From Methylomonas sp. UP202 (GTDB lineage: Bacteria; Pseudomonadota; Gammaproteobacteria; Methylococcales; Methylomonadaceae): a DNA stretch of 64,000 bases. The DNA is taken from positions 2,159,547 to 2,223,546 of the forward strand of contig NZ_CP123897.1 of assembly GCF_029910655.1 (NCBI RefSeq), given 5' to 3'. Below the pieces are notes generated by a model that worked only from the letters and a program-made list of their open reading frames with translations, was not told the DNA's origin and did no database searches. A program made the position numbers and the translations under genes. Shown piece by piece: positions 16,696-26,288 of the stretch (position 1 is its first letter; the number at the start of each line of letters is the position of its first letter).

Positions 16696-18158
16696 GAGCG
16701 GCCTTATTGACTATTCTGGCCGGCGGCGCGTTGGCCGGATGCAGCGTGTTTCCCGACTATGTCCGGCCGAGCATCGACACGCCTGCCCAATGGCAAGCCC
16801 AAAGGACCGAAGCCACCGGCGCGGCGGAGCGGCTGGACTGGTGGCGCCAGTTCAACGATCCGGTGTTGAGCCGTTTGCTACAGGCCGCCGAACAGGATAA
16901 TCCGACGCTGGAGCAAGCCGTGGCGAATATCGCGTCGGCGCGCGCCAGTCTGGCCGGCGCGGAGTCGGGCGGCATGCCCAGCCTGACCACCAAAGGGGCT
17001 TTCACTCGCTCCAAGGGTGGCACCTCCACCGGCACCGGCGCGCAAACCACCAGCACTAGCGGCTCGAGTTTCAATACCGGCATTACCCAAATTTTGTCCG
17101 GCAGTCTCGATGCCAGTTGGGAGTTGGATTTATTCGGCAAGTTCGCCTTCAACCGGCAGGCCGAGCAGGCCCGACTGGCGGCGGCCGAATTGACGCTGCA
17201 CAACGCTAAAGTGAGTTTGGCGGCCGAGGTAGCGAGCGATTACGTCAGTTACCGGGCCTGTCAACTGACGGCGACCGCCTATCAAAACGCGATCGCTTCC
17301 AAACAAGACACCGCGCGCTTGACCGGCGTGCTGGCCGGTGCGGGATTTTCGTCGCCGGCCGACGCGGTATTGGCCGACGCCAGCTTGCATGCCAGCGAAT
17401 CCAGTCTGATCGCGCAACGCACGGAGTGCGACAACACCGTCAAGGCCCTGGTGGCATTGACCGGTCTGGCGGAAGCCGATTTACGCGCTTGGCTGGCGGC
17501 TGGCGGAGGCATACCGGTACCCGCGCAATTTCAAGTGGATAGTGTGCCGGCCGATTTGCTGACCCAGCGGCCGGATTTGGCCGCCGACGAGCGTAAGTTG
17601 GCGGCGGCCAGCGCCGACATCGGCAACGCGGTCGCCAAACGCTATCCCAGCGTCAGCCTGACCGGTTCTATCGGCAAGCGCAAAACCGAAACCACCGGAT
17701 TGACCTTGAGCAGCAACACCTGGTCGATCGGACCGACCGTTACCTTGCCGATCTTCGACGGCGGCGAATTGCGTTCGAAGGTCGATAGCGCCGAAGCGGC
17801 TTACGCCAGCGCGCTGGCTACCTACCGGAGCGACATTCGCAGCGCGGTCAAGGAAGTCGAGCAAGCCTTGGTCAATCTGAGCGGTGCCGAGCAACGGGAA
17901 CGCGTGGAAGGCCGTAGCGCCGAGCAATATCGCCAGTATTTTCGCGCGGCCGAGCTCAACTGGCGGTCAGGCGGCCTTAGTCTGCTGTCGCTGGAGGACG
18001 CGCGCGGCCAGATGATCACCCAAGAAATCAGTCACATCACCCAACAACAAAATCGCGTTCAGTATTGGATCGCGTTGTACAAGGCGCTGGGCGGCGGTTG
18101 GCGCGCCCAGGACACGCAATTGAGCGCCGGCGACACCCAGCGCGAGGAGTCATTATGA
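16692..18158 (+). CDS. RND efflux outer-membrane lipoprotein, NodT family
   Basis: 488 aa. Signal peptide with lipobox LAGC (Cys17), then FPDYVRPSIDTPAQW typical of NodT/OprM proteins. Two repeats of the outer-membrane-factor fold are visible: helices with LEQAVANIASARASLAGAESGGMP and a C-terminal half with DLLTQRPDLAADERKLAAASADIGNAVAKRYPSVSLTGSIG. Forms the trimeric exit duct of the pump. The GTG start overlaps the tetR stop (GTGA) with a GGAGG site; the stop overlaps the next ATG (ATGA), so translation is coupled. Confidence 0.93.
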   Translation: MRAALLTILAGGALAGCSVFPDYVRPSIDTPAQWQAQRTEATGAAERLDWWRQFNDPVLSRLLQAAEQDNPTLEQAVANIASARASLAGAESGGMPSLTTKGAFTRSKGGTSTGTGAQTTSTSGSSFNTGITQILSGSLDASWELDLFGKFAFNRQAEQARLAAAELTLHNAKVSLAAEVASDYVSYRACQLTATAYQNAIASKQDTARLTGVLAGAGFSSPADAVLADASLHASESSLIAQRTECDNTVKALVALTGLAEADLRAWLAAGGGIPVPAQFQVDSVPADLLTQRPDLAADERKLAAASADIGNAVAKRYPSVSLTGSIGKRKTETTGLTLSSNTWSIGPTVTLPIFDGGELRSKVDSAEAAYASALATYRSDIRSAVKEVEQALVNLSGAEQRERVEGRSAEQYRQYFRAAELNWRSGGLSLLSLEDARGQMITQEISHITQQQNRVQYWIALYKALGGGWRAQDTQLSAGDTQREESL

Positions 18159-19282
18159 ATATCAGCCAAACATTTTCGATACCGACCTGGATTGCCGGAT
18201 TAACCTTGGCCGGTCTAAGCATTGCGTTACCGGCTCTGACCAGCGCGCCGGCGCCGGCGGCGGTCGCCGCTAAATCCAAGGCGGTGCTGGCGGTCGAAAC
18301 GCTGGTGCCGACTAGACAGGAGTGGCCGGTGGCTATTAAGGTCAACGGCGCGGTGGCGGCTTGGCAAGAAGCCAAAATCGGCGCCGAAATCGGCAGTCTG
18401 CGCATCAAGCAAATATTAGTCGACGTCGGCAGCCGGGTTAAGCGCGGTCAGGACTTGGCGGTGTTGGCCGACGACACCGTCCTCGCCGAATTGCACAAGC
18501 AACAAGCTAGCGTCGACAAGAGTCGGGCCAATCTGGCCAAGGCCCAGGCCGATGCCGCCCGCGCCCGCGAAATTCAAGACAGCGGCGCCTTGTCGTCGCA
18601 AAAAATCGACGAGTACGTGATTGCCGAGCAAACCGCCCGCGCCGATCTGGCCTTGGCGCAAGCGGAGCTGGAAAACCAGCGGATCCGCTTGAGCCAGACT
18701 CATATCGTCGCGCCGGACGACGGCGTGATTTCGGCGCGCGGCGCCGGCCTGGGCGACGTGGTCGCGGCCGGGACCGAGTTGTTCCGGCTGGTGCGCCAGG
18801 GGCGGGTGGAGTGGCGAGCCGAGGTCAATGCCCAACAGCTTGCGCAAATCCGCGTCGGCCAAGCGGTGGAATTGAGCTTGCCCGACGGCGGCAGCGTGAT
18901 CGGCAATGTGCGGATGACCGCGCCGACCGTGAACGATACCACCCGCAACGCGCTGGTTTACGTCGATATTCCCAACGCCGGGGCCAAGCCGGGCATGTAT
19001 TTGCAAGGCAGCATCGTCGTCGGCGCGCAAACCGCCTTGGTCGTGCCGCAGACCGCGTTGGTCTTGCGGGACGGCCGCGATTACCTGTTCGAAATCGCCG
19101 AGCCCTCCGGCTCGGCGGACCAAACCGCCAGATCGGTGATTCAACGTAGCGTCGTCACCGGCCGCAGAGTCGGCGACTGGGTGGAAATCCGCGAAGGCAT
19201 CTCCGGCGATGCCAGTTTGATCGCCGGTGGCGGGGCGTTTTTGAAGGATGGCGACATCGTCAACGTAACGCCTAAAACCTGA
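18155..19282 (+). CDS. RND efflux periplasmic adaptor (membrane fusion protein)
   Basis: 375 aa from the ATG at 18155 with GAGGAG upstream. N-terminal signal/anchor (about 11-40), a biotinyl-lipoyl-like half motif (KIGAEIGSLRIKQILVDVGSRVKRGQDLAVL), a coiled-coil hairpin (about 105-165), the second half motif (LSQTHIVAPDDGVISARGAGLGDVVAAGTELFRL), then beta-barrel and membrane-proximal domains (VVPQTALVLRDGRDYLF). Bridges the inner-membrane pump and the outer-membrane duct. ATGA overlap with the upstream gene. Confidence 0.93.
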   Translation: MNISQTFSIPTWIAGLTLAGLSIALPALTSAPAPAAVAAKSKAVLAVETLVPTRQEWPVAIKVNGAVAAWQEAKIGAEIGSLRIKQILVDVGSRVKRGQDLAVLADDTVLAELHKQQASVDKSRANLAKAQADAARAREIQDSGALSSQKIDEYVIAEQTARADLALAQAELENQRIRLSQTHIVAPDDGVISARGAGLGDVVAAGTELFRLVRQGRVEWRAEVNAQQLAQIRVGQAVELSLPDGGSVIGNVRMTAPTVNDTTRNALVYVDIPNAGAKPGMYLQGSIVVGAQTALVVPQTALVLRDGRDYLFEIAEPSGSADQTARSVIQRSVVTGRRVGDWVEIREGISGDASLIAGGGAFLKDGDIVNVTPKT

Positions 19283-19433
19283 ACCGCGCCGAAGCAGTCC
19301 GCCCGGTAGCGCGCCGGCCTGACGCCGGACCGTCCGCCTGCCAACGGCGACTTTTTCAGCCGCGATGCCGAGCGCATCGCTATTTATCAATGTCCAAGCA
19401 CCGCATCGCGGTCTTGGGCGTGGGAGCAAAATC

Positions 19434-22400
19434 ATGAACTTTTCCGCATGGGCCATCCGCAAGCCGGTACCCAGTCTTTTGTTGTTCGCGGTGCTGTCCA
19501 TCCTGGGCGGCATGGGTCTCAAGCAATTAGGCAAACAAAACTTCCCGGACATCGAAGTGCCTATCATCACCGTCGCCGCCACGCTGGAAGGTGCGGCGCC
19601 GGCGCAATTGGAAACCGAAGTGGCGCGCAAGATCGAGGATAAGATCGCCGCCATCGGCGGCGTCGAGCACGTGCGCACCACGATCACCGACGGCTCGGTG
19701 GCGATCAAGGTCGAGTTCAACATCGACAAGAACTCCGAGGAGGCGTTGAACCAAGTGCGCAACGCGGTGGATGGCGTCCGCGCCGAATTGCCGTCGGCGA
19801 TGGCCGCGCCCATCATTTCCAAGACCACGACGGCCGGTAACGCCATTCTGACTTATGTGGTCAGCGCCGAGAATATGGATGAAGCGGCACTGTCGTGGTT
19901 CGTCGATAACGATGTCAGCAAGCGTTTACTAGCGGTCAACGGCGTCGGCAGGGTGACGCGCACCGGCGGGGTCGATCGCGAGGTCCACGTCGATCTCGAT
20001 CCGGTACGGATGGCCGGCTTGGGCGCCCAGGTCAGCGAAGTGGCGACGCAGCTGAAAAAAGTCCAGCAGGATGCGTCCGGCGGTCGCGGCGACATCGGCG
20101 GCGGCGTGCAGGCGGTGCGTACCTTGGGCCGGGTGGCGACGGCCGGCGAATTGCGTAACCTGGATATTCCGCTCGCCAACGGCAGCCACATCAAGCTGGA
20201 TCAAATTGCCGACATCAGCGATACCATCGCCGAACGTTCCACTTACGCGACCCTCGACGGCCAGCCGGTTATCGGCTTCGATATCGTCCGCAACAAAGGC
20301 ACTAGCGAAGTGACCGTGGCGGAAGCGGTGCGCGCGGCACTGGCCGAGTTTGGCGCCGCGCATCCGCAGGTACAAATCCGCGAGGCCTTCGACACCGTCC
20401 AGCCGGTCGAGGACAACTATACCGGCTCGATGCATTTGCTGTACGAAGGGGCCTTCCTGGCTGTGGTCGTGGTTTGGTGGTTTTTGCGGGACTGGCGGGC
20501 GACGCTGGTCGCGGCGGTCGCGTTGCCCCTGTCCATCCTGCCGACTTTCGCGGCGATGTGGTATTTCGGTTTTAGTCTGAACATTCTGTCGTTGCTGGCC
20601 TTGGCGCTGGTGGTGGGTATTTTGGTGGACGATGCCATTGTCGAAATCGAAAACATCGTGCGTCATTTAAGGATGGGTAAGACGCCGCTGCAGGCGGCAA
20701 TGGACGCCGCCGACGAAATCGGCTTCGCGGTCATCGCCACCACCTTTACCTTGGTGGCGGTGTTCTTGCCGACCGCGTTCATGGGCGGGGTACCCGGCAA
20801 ATTCTTTCGTCAATTCGGCATGACCGCGGCGGCGGCGGTATTGGCCTCGTTATTGGTGGCGCGCTTGCTGACGCCGATGATGGCGGCCTATTGGTTGAAA
20901 CCGCATCCGGAACGCGACAGCGGCGATAATCCGGCTATGCGGGCCTATCTGAAGGTGGTGGACTGGTGCCTAGGCCATCGCTGGATGGTTGGCGTCGGCG
21001 TGGTGGCGTTCGTGGCCGGTTCGCTGAGCCTGATGCCCTTATTGCCCAAGGGTTTCGTACCGGCTTCCGACAACAGTCAAACCAAGGTTTCGCTGGAATT
21101 GCCGCCGGGCAGCACGCTGGCGCAAACCCGCCGAATCGCCGCCGAGGCCGAACGCCGTTTGCGCGAGTTGCCGGACGTCACCCAAGTCTTTACGGCGGAC
21201 GGCGTTTCCAGCAGTGGCGGTGGTGGTCCGGATGCCGCCACCACCAACTACGAGGTGCGCAAGGCGACCTTGACCTTGAGCCTGCGCGACCGTACCGAAC
21301 GCCCGTATAATCAAACTACGATCGAGGCGGCGATACGCGACAAACTGGCCGATTTGCCCGGCGTGCGCGTGGCCGTCGGCAGTGGCGGTAGTGGCGAAAA
21401 GCTGCAACTAACGCTGGCTAGTGACGATCCGCAAGCCTTGCGCCGGGCCGCCGACGCGGTCGAACTCGAACTGAGGCAAGTGCGCGGCCTGGGCAACATT
21501 ACGTCGAGCGCTAGTTTGCAACGCCCGGAGATTCAGATTACCCCGGATTTCAACAAGGCCGCCGAATTGGGCGTCACGGTCGAGGCCTTGGCCGAAGTGG
21601 TTAGGGTCGCCAGTTACGGCGACTATGCCAACGTGATGGCCAAGCTGAATCTGCCGCAACGGCAAATCCCGATTCGGGTGCGGCTGGCCGAGTCCGTGCG
21701 CCACAGTCTCGACGAAATCGGCCAACTGCGGGTGGCCGGACGCGCCGGCAGCGTCAGTTTGGCGACCTTGGCCGACATACGGTTGGCAGGCGGCTTACAG
21801 CAGATCGATCGCTTGGACCGGATGCGCAACACCACCTTCGAAATCGAGTTGGGCGAGCGCGTGGTCGGCGACGTGTTGGCCGAAGTCATGCAATTGCCGA
21901 CCATGCAAAACCTGCCGGCCGGCGTGCGCACGATAGAATCCGGCGATGCGCAACGGATGAACGAGTTGTTCGGCAGTTTCGGCGGGGCGATGGCGATTGG
22001 CGTGTTGTGCATTTACGTGGTTTTAGTACTGTTGTTCGGCGACTTCAGCCAACCGGTGACGATACTCGGCGCATTGCCGTTGTCGCTGGGCGGAGCCTTC
22101 CTAGCCTTGCTGATGACCGGCGGCAGCTTCGCGATGCCCAGCGTGATCGGGTTGTTAATGCTAATGGGCGTCGTCACCAAAAACTCTATCCTACTGGTCG
22201 AATACGCGATGATTGCCCGCCGCGAGCGCGGCATGAGCCGGCTGGACGCGGTAATCGACAGTTGCCGCAAGCGGGTGCAACCGATTTTGATGACGACGAT
22301 CGCGATGGGTGCCGGCATGCTGCCGATCGCGATGGGGCTGGGCGCCGATCCGAGTTTCCGGGCGCCGATGGCGATTACCGTGATCGGCGGCTTGCTGACT

Positions 22401-22538
22401 TCGACCGCGCTGAGTCTGGTGGTGATTCCGGTGGCGTATACCGCGATCGACGATTTGATGGGCACGCTACGTCGCGGCTTGGTTTGGTTAGCGCGGTTAC
22501 GGCTTCGGCCGGTTTGGCGGGGATCGCCGGCGCGTTGA
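19434..22538 (+). CDS. RND efflux inner-membrane transporter (AcrB/HAE-like)
   Basis: 1034 aa from the ATG at 19434 (GGAG upstream; the longer frame has no site), the usual RND length. Twelve membrane segments in two blocks with large periplasmic loops. Landmarks: NFPDIEVPIITVAATLEGAAPAQLETEV; TM4 LALALVVGILVDDAIVEIENIVRH, with the adjacent Asp pair used for proton relay; MSRLDAVIDSCRKRVQPILMTTIAMGAGMLPIAMG near the C-terminus. Proton-driven export of drugs, solvents or metabolites; the substrate is not deducible. Last gene of the tetR-OMF-adaptor-pump operon, 151 bp after the adaptor. Confidence 0.94.
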   Translation: MNFSAWAIRKPVPSLLLFAVLSILGGMGLKQLGKQNFPDIEVPIITVAATLEGAAPAQLETEVARKIEDKIAAIGGVEHVRTTITDGSVAIKVEFNIDKNSEEALNQVRNAVDGVRAELPSAMAAPIISKTTTAGNAILTYVVSAENMDEAALSWFVDNDVSKRLLAVNGVGRVTRTGGVDREVHVDLDPVRMAGLGAQVSEVATQLKKVQQDASGGRGDIGGGVQAVRTLGRVATAGELRNLDIPLANGSHIKLDQIADISDTIAERSTYATLDGQPVIGFDIVRNKGTSEVTVAEAVRAALAEFGAAHPQVQIREAFDTVQPVEDNYTGSMHLLYEGAFLAVVVVWWFLRDWRATLVAAVALPLSILPTFAAMWYFGFSLNILSLLALALVVGILVDDAIVEIENIVRHLRMGKTPLQAAMDAADEIGFAVIATTFTLVAVFLPTAFMGGVPGKFFRQFGMTAAAAVLASLLVARLLTPMMAAYWLKPHPERDSGDNPAMRAYLKVVDWCLGHRWMVGVGVVAFVAGSLSLMPLLPKGFVPASDNSQTKVSLELPPGSTLAQTRRIAAEAERRLRELPDVTQVFTADGVSSSGGGGPDAATTNYEVRKATLTLSLRDRTERPYNQTTIEAAIRDKLADLPGVRVAVGSGGSGEKLQLTLASDDPQALRRAADAVELELRQVRGLGNITSSASLQRPEIQITPDFNKAAELGVTVEALAEVVRVASYGDYANVMAKLNLPQRQIPIRVRLAESVRHSLDEIGQLRVAGRAGSVSLATLADIRLAGGLQQIDRLDRMRNTTFEIELGERVVGDVLAEVMQLPTMQNLPAGVRTIESGDAQRMNELFGSFGGAMAIGVLCIYVVLVLLFGDFSQPVTILGALPLSLGGAFLALLMTGGSFAMPSVIGLLMLMGVVTKNSILLVEYAMIARRERGMSRLDAVIDSCRKRVQPILMTTIAMGAGMLPIAMGLGADPSFRAPMAITVIGGLLTSTALSLVVIPVAYTAIDDLMGTLRRGLVWLARLRLRPVWRGSPAR

Positions 22539-22671
22539 CGTCTCGCCAACGGTGCGCGGGCGGCGGCTATCGGCGAAGTCCGCGTGGCGTCGTTGGTGGC
22601 CGCTTAGACTATCCTTAGTCAACGTAGGGTATGGAAGACCGGCGTGAATTGAAACTCTTGGGGGGATCGGG

Positions 22672-23589
22672 ATGCCAACCATGCTAAGTCGCATGTTAAG
22701 GCGCGGTAGATCGTGGCTATGGCTGTCGTTAACGGCGATGGCTTGTCAGCGCGCTGAAGAACCGGCTTATAGTCCTAGTCTGAGCGATGTGCCGACGGAA
22801 ATCGTCGAATATGTCGTCGGCATCCATCCCTTGCATAATCCGCAACGCTTGATGGAAATATACGGCCCCATCGTAGATCATATGAACCGGTACCTGCCCG
22901 ACGCCCGCTTCAAGCTGGAAGCTTCGCGCAATTACGAAGAATTCGACAAAAAACTGTATGCGGGCCATTTTGCGTTCGCGATGCCTAACCCCTATCAATC
23001 GGTCGAGGCCCTGCAACACGGCTATCGAATCTTCGCCAAAATGGCCGACGACGAGAATTTTCGCGGCATCATCCTGGTGCGCAAGGATGGCCGGATCCGG
23101 GAGCTAAGCGATTTGAAAGGCAAGGCGGTGGCTTATCCCGCTCCGACGGCGTTGGCGGCGACGATGTTACCGCAATATTTTTTGCAGACCCACGGTATCG
23201 ACGTTAACCGCGACATCGAGAATCGCTACGTCGGATCGCAAGAGTCGGTGATTATCAACGTATTGCTCGGCCACGTCGCCGCCGGCGCGACTTGGCCGGT
23301 GCCTTGGGCCAGCTTTTCCAAACAGCGTCCGGAGCAGGCCGCCGAATTGGAAGTGAAATGGCGGACGGATACGCTACCGAATAACGCCTGGATCGTTCGC
23401 GCGGATATTCCAGGTGGGCTGGCCGGACGCTTCGCCGAGGAATTGCTGGCATTGCAGGATAGCGAGGAGGGCAGAGCGATTCTGGCTGGTTTGCCGGTAT
23501 CGCGTTTCGAAGTGGCCGACGCCGAGACCTACCGGCCGGTTCGCGATTTTCTGGTGAAATTTTCGAGCGCGGTGAGGCCGTTAGACTGA
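22672..23589 (+). CDS. PhnD-like periplasmic phosphate/phosphonate-binding-type sensor protein
   Basis: 305 aa. N-terminal hydrophobic stretch to about residue 25 with a Cys (TAMAC), giving a signal peptide or a poor lipobox. The body is a PhnD/SsuA-type binding fold: IVEYVVGIHPLHNPQRLMEIYGPIVDHMNRYLPDARFKLEASRNYEEFDKKLYAGHFAFAMPNPYQSVEAL, then an ILVRKDGRI..LSDLKGKAVAYPAPTALAATMLPQYFL hinge. It lies 17 bp upstream of a hybrid kinase gene and lacks transporter partners, so it probably presents a ligand to the kinase. The same domain is fused to the kinase at 7880-11563. Confidence 0.87.
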   Translation: MPTMLSRMLRRGRSWLWLSLTAMACQRAEEPAYSPSLSDVPTEIVEYVVGIHPLHNPQRLMEIYGPIVDHMNRYLPDARFKLEASRNYEEFDKKLYAGHFAFAMPNPYQSVEALQHGYRIFAKMADDENFRGIILVRKDGRIRELSDLKGKAVAYPAPTALAATMLPQYFLQTHGIDVNRDIENRYVGSQESVIINVLLGHVAAGATWPVPWASFSKQRPEQAAELEVKWRTDTLPNNAWIVRADIPGGLAGRFAEELLALQDSEEGRAILAGLPVSRFEVADAETYRPVRDFLVKFSSAVRPLD

Positions 23590-23606
23590 ATGAACGACAA
23601 ATTTCG

Positions 23607-26210
23607 ATGAAAGGGCTACGCGAGTTGCTGTCCGGCGCGCACAGCTTTTGGGGGCGTTCTATCCGCCGCCAGATGGTTTGGTCGTTTTCGCTGGCGGCTT
23701 TGGCGACAGTCGCCGGTGCCGGAATATTACTGTTATCGGCGCAACGCGAATTTTTATATGAGCAAGGCCAGCGAAGCGCGTTCGAGTTGGCCAGGACGCT
23801 GGCCTTCGGTAGCGCTTCGTGGGTGTTGGCCAACGACCTGGCCGGCTTGCAAGAAGTCTTGAAAGGGGCGGCGGAAACCACCGATTTGAGTTTTGCCGTT
23901 GTCATTTCGCCGCGCGGAGAAGTCTTGGCCTCCACTCGGCCTGAGTATATCGGCCGATATTTCACCGATCCGGTCAGTCTGAGTTTGTTAGGCCGGTCCG
24001 CGGAGCCGCAAGTCCTTTTGAATCGGGATGACTTGATCGATGTCGCGGTCCCGATCAAGGCCAACAACGCACCGATCGGTTGGCTGAGAGTCGAATTGAG
24101 CCGGGTCGGTAAAATCCGTGAACTGCGCTCGTTGGCCTTTGCCGGCTTGGGGATTGCCGGATTGTTGTTGCTGAGCATCGTCGTGATTGCAACCGCGCTG
24201 TCGAGGGGATTGACCCGCGGCCTGAATCACTTGATGACCGTCGCGATCGATGCCGAGCATGGTCGGACCTTTCGGCGCGAGGCGCTGACCCGTCGAGACG
24301 AGGTTGGCGTTTTGGCACGCCATCTCTATCGAATGCTGGATGCGATCGAGTCCGAAAAAGCCGCCAAATTCGCCAGCGAGGCGCGTTTTCGCCGATTGGT
24401 GCAAGTCATGCCGATACCATTGGGTTCGGCCGACAAGGACGGTGTGATCCGGGAGTTCAACGATTGCTTCGCGGAATTGTTCGGATACTCGCGCGCCGAT
24501 ATTCCGACGTTGGATGATTGGTTCCAAAAGGCCTACCCGGATCCGGACTACCGAATCTGGGCTATCGCTACCTGGGATGCGGCCGTTCAAGAAGCCATGG
24601 AGAGTGGCGAAAGTATTCGTCCGCGCGAATACCGGGTGACTTGCAAAAACGGTGACGTGCGGGTCATGGATATTGCCGGCGTGGTGTTGGGCGATGACGT
24701 GTTGGCGATCTTCATCGACATGACCGAGCGGATGCGGAATGCCGAGCAACTCCGGCGTTATAAAGACCATCTCGAGGACGAAGTGCAGCAGCGCACCGCG
24801 GATTTGGTGTTGGCCCGCAATGCCGCCGAAACCGCCAACAAGGCCAAGAGCACTTTTCTGGCAAATATGAGCCACGAGTTGCGCACGCCGCTGAACGCCA
24901 TTATGGGCTTTTCCAATGTGATGCGCGGCGATCCGCAATTGCGCGACGATCAGCGTATGAATTTGGACATTATTAACCGCAGCGGTGAACATTTGCTAAA
25001 TTTAATCAACGACGTATTGGAAATGGCCAAGATCGAGGCCGGTCGATTTCAATTGGAAAACGTCGCTTTCGATTTGGGTGGTTTGATTCGCGATATCACC
25101 GAGATGCTGGACATTCGCGCCAAGGAAAAGGGCTTGCGCTTGTTGGTCGATCAGTCGTCGCGGTTTCCGCGTTACGTGGTTGGCGATCAGGCGCATTTGC
25201 GCCAAGTGTTGATTAACTTGGTCGGGAATGCGGTTAAATTCACCGAGCAAGGCGGGGTGATCTTGCGCTTGGGTGTGCGGGAGAACAGTACCTCGCACCT
25301 ACTGATCGAAATCGAAGACACCGGTCCCGGTATCGAGCCGCGCGACCAGCAACGGGTGTTCGAGCCGTTCGAACAATTGGGCGAGCAGGGCGCCAACAAG
25401 GGCACGGGATTGGGTTTGACGATCACCCGTCAGTTCGTGCGGTTAATGGGCGGCAAATTGGAATTGCGCAGCAGCCCTGGGGTGGGTTCTATTTTCGTAG
25501 TCGATCTGCCGCTGATCGAGGCGGACGAAGCCGACGTACTCAGTTCGCCGCGCCGAGAGCCGGCCAACGTGGTCGGCTTGGCACCCGGACAGCCGAATTA
25601 TCGTATCTTGATCGTCGAGGACCAGATCGAAAATCAATTGTTGTTGAGCAAGCTCATGGAGTCGGTCGGTTTGCCGGTCAGGGTCGCCGAGAACGGCGAG
25701 CGCGGGGTAGCCCTGTTTCGCGAATGGCGGCCGGATTTGATCTGGATGGACCGGCGTATGCCGGTCATGGACGGTCAGGAAGCGACCCGAATCATTCGCG
25801 GCCTGCCGGGCGGCGAGCTTGTCAAAATAGTGGCAGTCACCGCGTCGGTATTCGTCGAACAGCGCGAGGAGTTATTGCGATCGGGAATGGACGACTTTGT
25901 CCGCAAGCCCTACCGGTTCAGCGAAATTTACGATTGTTTGTCTCGGCAATTAGGCATCCGCTTTATTTACGAGGGTTCGTTCCGGCCGGAACAGCAAACC
26001 GCCGTTTTGACGCCCGGCAGTTTACTGGTGTTGCCGGCGTCGCTACGCGAAGAGTTGGCACAAGCCTTGGAGAGTCTGGAGGCGGAACGGATCGCCGATG
26101 TGATCGGCTGCATCACCGCGAGCGATCCGGGTTTGGGTAAAACCTTGACTCAATTCGCCGAGGATTTCGACTATCCAGCCATTTTGAAAGCCTTGCAGGC
26201 CTTGAATTAA
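23607..26210 (+). CDS. Hybrid sensor histidine kinase paired with PhnD-like protein
   Basis: 867 aa. In order: membrane segment (about 26-45); periplasmic region (46-175, with SFAVVISPRGEVLAS); second membrane segment (177-198); HAMP (about 199-252); PAS (about 262-375); coiled linker; HisKA with His423 in MSHELRTPLNAIMGFSN; HATPase with NLVGNAVKFTEQGG, EDTGPGI and GTGLGLTI; receiver with Asp715 in LIWMDRRMPVMDG; helical tail. The kinase core and receiver closely parallel those of the 7880-11563 protein, including linker and tail. Probably an operon with the upstream binding protein. Confidence 0.92.
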   Translation: MKGLRELLSGAHSFWGRSIRRQMVWSFSLAALATVAGAGILLLSAQREFLYEQGQRSAFELARTLAFGSASWVLANDLAGLQEVLKGAAETTDLSFAVVISPRGEVLASTRPEYIGRYFTDPVSLSLLGRSAEPQVLLNRDDLIDVAVPIKANNAPIGWLRVELSRVGKIRELRSLAFAGLGIAGLLLLSIVVIATALSRGLTRGLNHLMTVAIDAEHGRTFRREALTRRDEVGVLARHLYRMLDAIESEKAAKFASEARFRRLVQVMPIPLGSADKDGVIREFNDCFAELFGYSRADIPTLDDWFQKAYPDPDYRIWAIATWDAAVQEAMESGESIRPREYRVTCKNGDVRVMDIAGVVLGDDVLAIFIDMTERMRNAEQLRRYKDHLEDEVQQRTADLVLARNAAETANKAKSTFLANMSHELRTPLNAIMGFSNVMRGDPQLRDDQRMNLDIINRSGEHLLNLINDVLEMAKIEAGRFQLENVAFDLGGLIRDITEMLDIRAKEKGLRLLVDQSSRFPRYVVGDQAHLRQVLINLVGNAVKFTEQGGVILRLGVRENSTSHLLIEIEDTGPGIEPRDQQRVFEPFEQLGEQGANKGTGLGLTITRQFVRLMGGKLELRSSPGVGSIFVVDLPLIEADEADVLSSPRREPANVVGLAPGQPNYRILIVEDQIENQLLLSKLMESVGLPVRVAENGERGVALFREWRPDLIWMDRRMPVMDGQEATRIIRGLPGGELVKIVAVTASVFVEQREELLRSGMDDFVRKPYRFSEIYDCLSRQLGIRFIYEGSFRPEQQTAVLTPGSLLVLPASLREELAQALESLEAERIADVIGCITASDPGLGKTLTQFAEDFDYPAILKALQALN

Positions 26211-26288
26211 ACGGCGGCCGCTGTTCGCGGGAATTTGGCCGGCGGCGGGCTGGGTTGATCCAAGTTTGAGAATCCGAGCCGCCAACGC

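Noticed and set aside
18416..19846. 476-codon frame antisense to the efflux adaptor and pump
   Set aside because: Mirror of high-GC coding sequence; the plus-strand genes are unambiguous.
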